Of a stretch of DNA of 29,549 nt, positions 25,788 through 29,549 are shown piece after piece (the stretch's first letter is position 1; every line of letters begins with the position of its first letter). Source of the stretch: Burkholderiales bacterium (lineage in GTDB: Bacteria; Pseudomonadota; Gammaproteobacteria; Burkholderiales; Burkholderiaceae_C); contig JANXTP010000438.1 in the NCBI GenBank assembly GCA_025352345.1, positions 1-29,549 of the forward strand. Reading direction: 5' to 3'. The notes under the pieces were generated by a model. It did no database searches. It saw nothing but the letters and a program-made list of their open reading frames with translations, and was not told the DNA's origin. The position numbers and the translations under genes are program-made.

Positions 25788-26675
25788 TCACAGTTCGATC
25801 TCTCCTTGGAACACGGTTTCGGCCGGGCCGGTCATGAACACATGGCTGGCCAAGCCATCGCGGACGCCCTGCCATTCGATGGTCAGCCGGCCGCCGCGCG
25901 CATCGACATCAACCACCGGATCGAGCAGCCCGAGCCGGATGCCCGCCACCACCGCCGCACACGCACCGGTGCCGCAGGCCAGCGTTTCGCCGGCACCGCG
26001 CTCGAACACCCGCAGGCGGATGTGGTCGCGCGCGACGATCTGCATGAAGCCGGCGTTGACGCGCTTCGGAAAGCTGGTGTGGTGCTCGATCAGCGGGCCC
26101 TGCGACTCGACCGGCGCGGCATCGACATCATCGACCAGCTGCACCGCATGCGGGTTGCCCATCGACAGCACCGCCACCTGCACCGTGCGGCCCTTGATGC
26201 TCAGTGGCCACAGGTCGAACATGGCGCCCTTGCGGTCGCCCTTGACCGGCACGTGATGCGGCCGCAGCCCGGCGGCATGGAAGGGCACGCGCAGCAGGTC
26301 GAACACCGGCGCGTTCATGTCGACGGTGACGCGGCCATCGGGCTGCAGGTGCAGCTCCAGCAGGGTGTTGACGGTCTCGACACGCAGCGTGGTCTTGTCG
26401 GACAGCCCCTGGTCGCGCACGTAGCGCACGAAGCAGCGCGCGCCGTTGCCGCAGTGCTCGACCTCTTCGCCGCTGTGGTTGAAGATGCGGTAGCCGAAAT
26501 CGACGCCCGGCGTGTCGCTGCGCGTGACCACCAATATCTGGTCGGCGCCGACACCGAAGCGGCGGTCGCCGAGCCGGCGCATCTGTTCGGCACTGAGGTT
26601 CAAGGGCGTGCGGGTGGCGTCGAGCACGACGAAGTCGTTGCCGGCGCCCTGCATCTTGGTGAACCGGAGTTTCAT
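25788..26675 (-). CDS. dapF: diaminopimelate epimerase
   Basis: A 295-residue DapF. The two catalytic cysteines are Cys75 in EHCGNGARC and Cys234 in LACGTGACA. The start MKLRFTKMQGAGNDFVVLDA is the conserved family N-terminus, which fixes ATG 26675; a longer frame back to 26846 would overlap the acyltransferase gene. DapF converts LL- to meso-diaminopimelate in the cytoplasm, the precursor of lysine and of the peptidoglycan cross-link. It follows the second lpxL-type gene after 43 bases. Confidence 0.97.
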   Translation of the reverse strand: MKLRFTKMQGAGNDFVVLDATRTPLNLSAEQMRRLGDRRFGVGADQILVVTRSDTPGVDFGYRIFNHSGEEVEHCGNGARCFVRYVRDQGLSDKTTLRVETVNTLLELHLQPDGRVTVDMNAPVFDLLRVPFHAAGLRPHHVPVKGDRKGAMFDLWPLSIKGRTVQVAVLSMGNPHAVQLVDDVDAAPVESQGPLIEHHTSFPKRVNAGFMQIVARDHIRLRVFERGAGETLACGTGACAAVVAGIRLGLLDPVVDVDARGGRLTIEWQGVRDGLASHVFMTGPAETVFQGEIEL

Positions 26676-26718
26676 GGGCTGATTATCGTCGTCGAGGCTG
26701 CGCGAACGGCCCTGCGGG

Positions 26719-27657
26719 TCAGTACAAAGGGGGCTCACCCAGCGGGCGGGTCTTGAAGCGGCGGTGCACCCACAGGTACTGCGCCGGGTTGCGCCGGATT
26801 TCGTCTTCGATCCAGCGGTTGATGGTGGCGGTATCGGCCAGCGCATCGTCGGTCGGGAAATTCGTCCACGGCGGCAGGAAGCGCACCCGGTAGCCCTGGC
26901 TGCCGGGCAGCATCTCGGCCACGATCGGCTGCACCGTCATCCCCAGCAGCTGCGCCATCCGCGACGAGGTCAGCAGCGTGGCCGCCGGCACACCGAAGAA
27001 GGGCACGAAGGCGGAGTCCTTGCGGCCGAAGTCCATGTCCGGCAGGTTGAAGAAGGCATCGCCTTCCTTGATGGCGCGCAGCAGCGGCTTGACAGTCTCG
27101 TGCCGCGAAAACAGGCGGTTCTTGCCGAAGCGGCCGCGGCCGCGATGAACCGCCGCGTCGAACACCGGATTGCTCTGCGACTGGTAAACGGTGCAGGCGG
27201 TACGTGCCACTGTCAGCCGCATCGCGATCGCCGCCACATCGAGCGCCAGGAAGTGCGGCACCAGCCACATCAGCGCGCCGGGGTGGGTGTCGGCAAAGTG
27301 AGGCTGGCCTTCGACATGGATCAATCGCTTCAGGCGCTCGGCCGAGGCATGCCACAACAGCCCACGTTCGAGCAGGCTGCGGCCCAGGAACTTGAAGTGT
27401 TCGATCGCCAGCGCCTGGCGTTCGGCCTCGGAGCGTTCAGGGAAGCACAGCTCGAGGTTGCGCAAGGCGATGTGGCGGCGCGACCGGCCCAGCGCCCACA
27501 GCACGACACCGAGCCCGCGACCCCAGGGCGCCAGCACACCCAGCGGCAGCCAGTGCAGCAGCCACAGCAGCGCGAGAACGCCGCGGGTCAGCAGGTCGGT
27601 GAGCCAGCGCGTCAGCCAGGGCTTGTGCTTGTTCGAGCGGCGCGATCCGGACTTCAC
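26719..27657 (-). CDS. lpxL: lipid A biosynthesis acyltransferase (LpxL/HtrB type), second copy
   Basis: A 312-residue acyltransferase with the catalytic motif His135-x4-Asp140 (PHFLALD) and an N-terminal hydrophobic anchor (about 22-45). The phrases YQSQSNPVFD, LLTSSRMAQLLGM and YLWVHRRFKTRP are typical of the LpxL/LpxM family. It transfers a secondary acyl chain to lipid A at the inner membrane. The start is GTG 27657, which overlaps the TGA of the preceding acyltransferase gene (GTGA), the usual sign of coupled translation. Longer frames upstream reach into that gene and are rejected. With its neighbour it would add the two secondary acyl groups. Confidence 0.93.
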   Translation of the reverse strand: MKSGSRRSNKHKPWLTRWLTDLLTRGVLALLWLLHWLPLGVLAPWGRGLGVVLWALGRSRRHIALRNLELCFPERSEAERQALAIEHFKFLGRSLLERGLLWHASAERLKRLIHVEGQPHFADTHPGALMWLVPHFLALDVAAIAMRLTVARTACTVYQSQSNPVFDAAVHRGRGRFGKNRLFSRHETVKPLLRAIKEGDAFFNLPDMDFGRKDSAFVPFFGVPAATLLTSSRMAQLLGMTVQPIVAEMLPGSQGYRVRFLPPWTNFPTDDALADTATINRWIEDEIRRNPAQYLWVHRRFKTRPLGEPPLY

Positions 27658-28544
27658 GGCAACTCCCGGGGAGGGATGGGCGCCGCGTGCGGTTTGCGGT
27701 AGCGGTGGTAGCCCCACAGGTACTGCTGCGGGCATTGCAGGATCAGCCGCTGCATCGCGCGGTTGATCACCGTGGCCGCAGCCACGTTATCAGCGGGCAG
27801 CGGCTCGCCCAGCTCGCTGACGCGCACCAGGTAGCCGGCCCCCTTGGGCAGCCGCTCGCCCCACACCAGCAGCAGCGCCGCGCCGGTCTGCTGCACCAGC
27901 CGCGCGGCCAGCGTCATCGTGTACGCAGGCCGGCCGAAGAACGGTGCCCACACGCCGAGGCCGGCAGGCGGCACCTGATCCGGCAGCAGGCCGACCACCT
28001 CGCCGCGCTTCAGCGCGCGGATCATCTGGCGCACCCCGGCCAATGTGGACGGCGCCGCTTCGAGCCCAGGCCGGCGCCGCGCGGCTTCGACCAGGTCGTG
28101 CAGCCAGGGCTGGCGCGCCGGGCGGTAGAGCACCGTCATCGCGCCGCAGCGCTCGCCATAGCGTTCGGCATACGACTGTCCGATCGCCTCGAAGCAGCCC
28201 AGGTGCGGCGTCAGCATCACCAGGCCGCGACCGGCCGCTTGGGCCGCTTCGATCAGCTCGGCACCTTGCCACTGCACCGGCATCGGCAGCGGTGCGCCTT
28301 GCGGGCGCAGCCACAGCGGCGGCAGCTCCATCATCATCCGGCCGGTGGCCGCGATGCCTTCTTGCGCCTGAGACCACGGCACGCCGGCCCGGGTGGCGTT
28401 GGCACGGAAGCGCTCACGGTGGGATGACGACATCGCGTAGTACACCCAGCCTACCAGCGCGCCCAGGGCGTGCAGCCAGCGCAGCGGGAAACGCGCCAGA
28501 AAGCGCAGGCAGCCGGTCAGGAAAATCGCCAGGAAGCGGGTCAT
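27654..28544 (-). CDS. lpxL: lipid A biosynthesis acyltransferase (LpxL/HtrB type), first copy
   Basis: A 296-residue acyltransferase of the same family as the next gene. The motif is His114-x4-Glu119 (PHLGCFE), with Glu in place of the Asp found in the second copy; both forms occur in the family. An N-terminal anchor (about 2-35) and YLWGYHRYRKP at the end fit. ATG 28544 is the natural start; a frame back to 28646 is Arg-rich and lacks a signal. This is the first gene of the minus-strand series and diverges from metK, so its promoter must lie in the 185-base space between them. Confidence 0.92.
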   Translation of the reverse strand: MTRFLAIFLTGCLRFLARFPLRWLHALGALVGWVYYAMSSSHRERFRANATRAGVPWSQAQEGIAATGRMMMELPPLWLRPQGAPLPMPVQWQGAELIEAAQAAGRGLVMLTPHLGCFEAIGQSYAERYGERCGAMTVLYRPARQPWLHDLVEAARRRPGLEAAPSTLAGVRQMIRALKRGEVVGLLPDQVPPAGLGVWAPFFGRPAYTMTLAARLVQQTGAALLLVWGERLPKGAGYLVRVSELGEPLPADNVAAATVINRAMQRLILQCPQQYLWGYHRYRKPHAAPIPPRELP

Positions 28545-28696
28545 CGAATCGCTAGAATCAGCATATCGCCGAGTTAAAGAACTACTTGCGGGGCGATTGC
28601 AGGGTGCTACCAGACGTCTCGATGTCTCTCGCCTCCTGCCGGGCAACAGCTCAACAAACCGCTAAAGCGTTCGCCGAACCTCCAGGTGCTGGGCCG

Positions 28697-28722
28697 GCAA
28701 CGCAAGTTGCAACCAACTGGAG
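28697..28722 (+). promoter_or_regulatory. metK leader: two mutually exclusive small hairpins next to the ribosome binding site
   Basis: GCAAC at 28697-28701 can pair with GTTGC at 28706-28710, or AGTTG at 28705-28709 can pair with CAACT at 28714-28718. The two stems share bases, so only one can form. The second ends directly against GGAG (28719-28722), the ribosome binding site of metK. This could tune metK translation, but the stems are short (five pairs). I cannot match any known SAM or SAH riboswitch in the 185-base leader. Confidence 0.3.
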
Positions 28723-28729
28723 TTTACGA

Positions 28730-29549
28730 GTGGCGAACGATTTCCTTTTCACATCCGAATCCGTCTCTGAAGGTCACCCCGACAAGGTGGCCGACCAGAT
28801 CTCCGACGCGATCCTCGACGCGATCTTCAAGCAAGACCCGCGCAGCCGCGTGGCCGCCGAGACGCTGTGCAACACCGGCCTCGTGGTGCTGGCCGGCGAG
28901 ATCACCACCAACGCCCACGTCGACTACATCCAGGTCGCGCGCGACACCATCAAGCGCATCGGCTACGACAACACCGAGTACGGCATCGACTACAAGGGCT
29001 GCGCGGTGATGGTCTGCTACGACAAGCAGAGCAACGACATCGCCCAGGGCGTGGACCACGCGAGCGACGACCACCTGAACATCGGCGCGGGCGACCAGGG
29101 CCTGATGTTCGGTTACGCCTGCGACGAAACGCCCGAGCTGATGCCCGCGCCGATCTACTACGCGCATCGGCTGGTCGAGCGCCAGGCGCAATTGCGCAAG
29201 GACGGCCGCATGCCCTTCCTGCGCCCCGACGCGAAGAGCCAGGTCACGATGCGCTACGTGGACGGCAAGCCACACAGCATTGACACCGTCGTGCTCTCGA
29301 CCCAGCACGCGCCCGACCAGAGCGAGACCGCGACGAAGATGAAAGCGTCGTTCACCGAGGCCATCATCGAGGAGATCATCAAGCCGGTGCTGCCCAAGGA
29401 GTGGCTCAAGAACACCCGCTACCTGATCAACCCGACCGGCCGCTTCGTCATCGGCGGCCCGCAGGGCGACTGCGGCCTCACCGGCCGCAAGATCATCGTC
29501 GACACCTACGGCGGCGCCTGCCCGCACGGCGGCGGCGCCTTCAGCGGCA
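28730..29549 (+). CDS. metK: S-adenosylmethionine synthase (partial, N-terminal part)
   Basis: The first 273 codons of MetK, cut by the window end (usual length about 390). GTG 28730 with TGGAG eight bases upstream is the start. The N-terminus FLFTSESVSEGHPDKVADQI is the MetK signature with the catalytic His and Asp, followed by GAGDQGLMFGYA (the ATP-binding motif) and GGAFSG near the end of the window (the phosphate-loop signature). It makes S-adenosylmethionine from methionine and ATP in the cytoplasm. It is divergent from the lpxL series, the usual Burkholderiales arrangement. Confidence 0.97.
   Translation, partial: MANDFLFTSESVSEGHPDKVADQISDAILDAIFKQDPRSRVAAETLCNTGLVVLAGEITTNAHVDYIQVARDTIKRIGYDNTEYGIDYKGCAVMVCYDKQSNDIAQGVDHASDDHLNIGAGDQGLMFGYACDETPELMPAPIYYAHRLVERQAQLRKDGRMPFLRPDAKSQVTMRYVDGKPHSIDTVVLSTQHAPDQSETATKMKASFTEAIIEEIIKPVLPKEWLKNTRYLINPTGRFVIGGPQGDCGLTGRKIIVDTYGGACPHGGGAFSG

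Noticed and set aside
28545..28729. Known SAM or SAH riboswitch before metK
   Set aside because: I could not find the conserved core of any class by eye; only two short stems are seen.

Overview
The window looks like chromosomal DNA from a GC-rich betaproteobacterium of the order Burkholderiales, probably the Rubrivivax/Leptothrix/Methylibium side. This is inferred from the very high GC at third codon positions, the block metK / lpxL-lpxL-dapF-DUF484-xerC-rlmI-glmS, slyX, and a 3-hydroxybutyrate/acetoacetate gene set typical of PHB-making bacteria. I see no rRNA, tRNA, CRISPR array, intact insertion sequence or phage module.

Positions 1-4.6 kb hold the start of an unknown membrane-anchored protein (minus strand), then a plus-strand unit. 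That unit has a natural fusion of an HSL-type esterase to a Baeyer-Villiger-type flavin monooxygenase, a second alpha/beta hydrolase joined to it by a TTG start next to the stop codon, and a Coq7-like di-iron protein. At 4.6-7.4 kb lies a PAS-PAS-PAS-GGDEF-EAL c-di-GMP protein, separated by a strong hairpin from a convergent minus-strand operon at 7.4-10.2 kb: patatin-like lipase, acetoacetate decarboxylase, D-3-hydroxybutyrate dehydrogenase.

Positions 10.2-17.4 kb are a mixed accessory zone. A two-component locus has decayed here: a frameshifted receiver/HD-GYP remnant is followed by a hybrid-kinase receiver tail that now reads in frame into slyX. Then come a 2-keto-4-pentenoate hydratase-like protein, a DsbA-like thioredoxin, two overlapping small membrane-protein genes, a four-repeat COG4705-type membrane protein behind a direct-repeat operator, a secreted protein of unknown function, an OprB-like porin, a universal-stress-protein remnant and a BON-domain lipoprotein.

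At 17.5-19.1 kb is a fused osmoprotectant-type ABC binding protein/permease with no ATPase gene beside it. Positions 19.1-20.8 kb are gene-poor. They contain a 22-bp imperfect inverted repeat, an 83-residue membrane protein, a decayed second copy of the glmS 3' end, an AT-rich stretch with a 13-bp hairpin, and a DUF1097 membrane protein.

Positions 20.8-28.5 kb form a minus-strand housekeeping series for cell envelope, lysine/peptidoglycan precursor and chromosome functions (lpxL, lpxL, dapF, DUF484, xerC, rlmI, glmS). Its rlmI carries a one-base frameshift. The divergent metK, cut by the window end, closes the region. No single new defence or mobile system is evident. The most unusual points are the esterase-monooxygenase fusion, the glmS tail duplication around DUF1097, the receiver-tail/SlyX read-through and the reversed-order ABC fusion.
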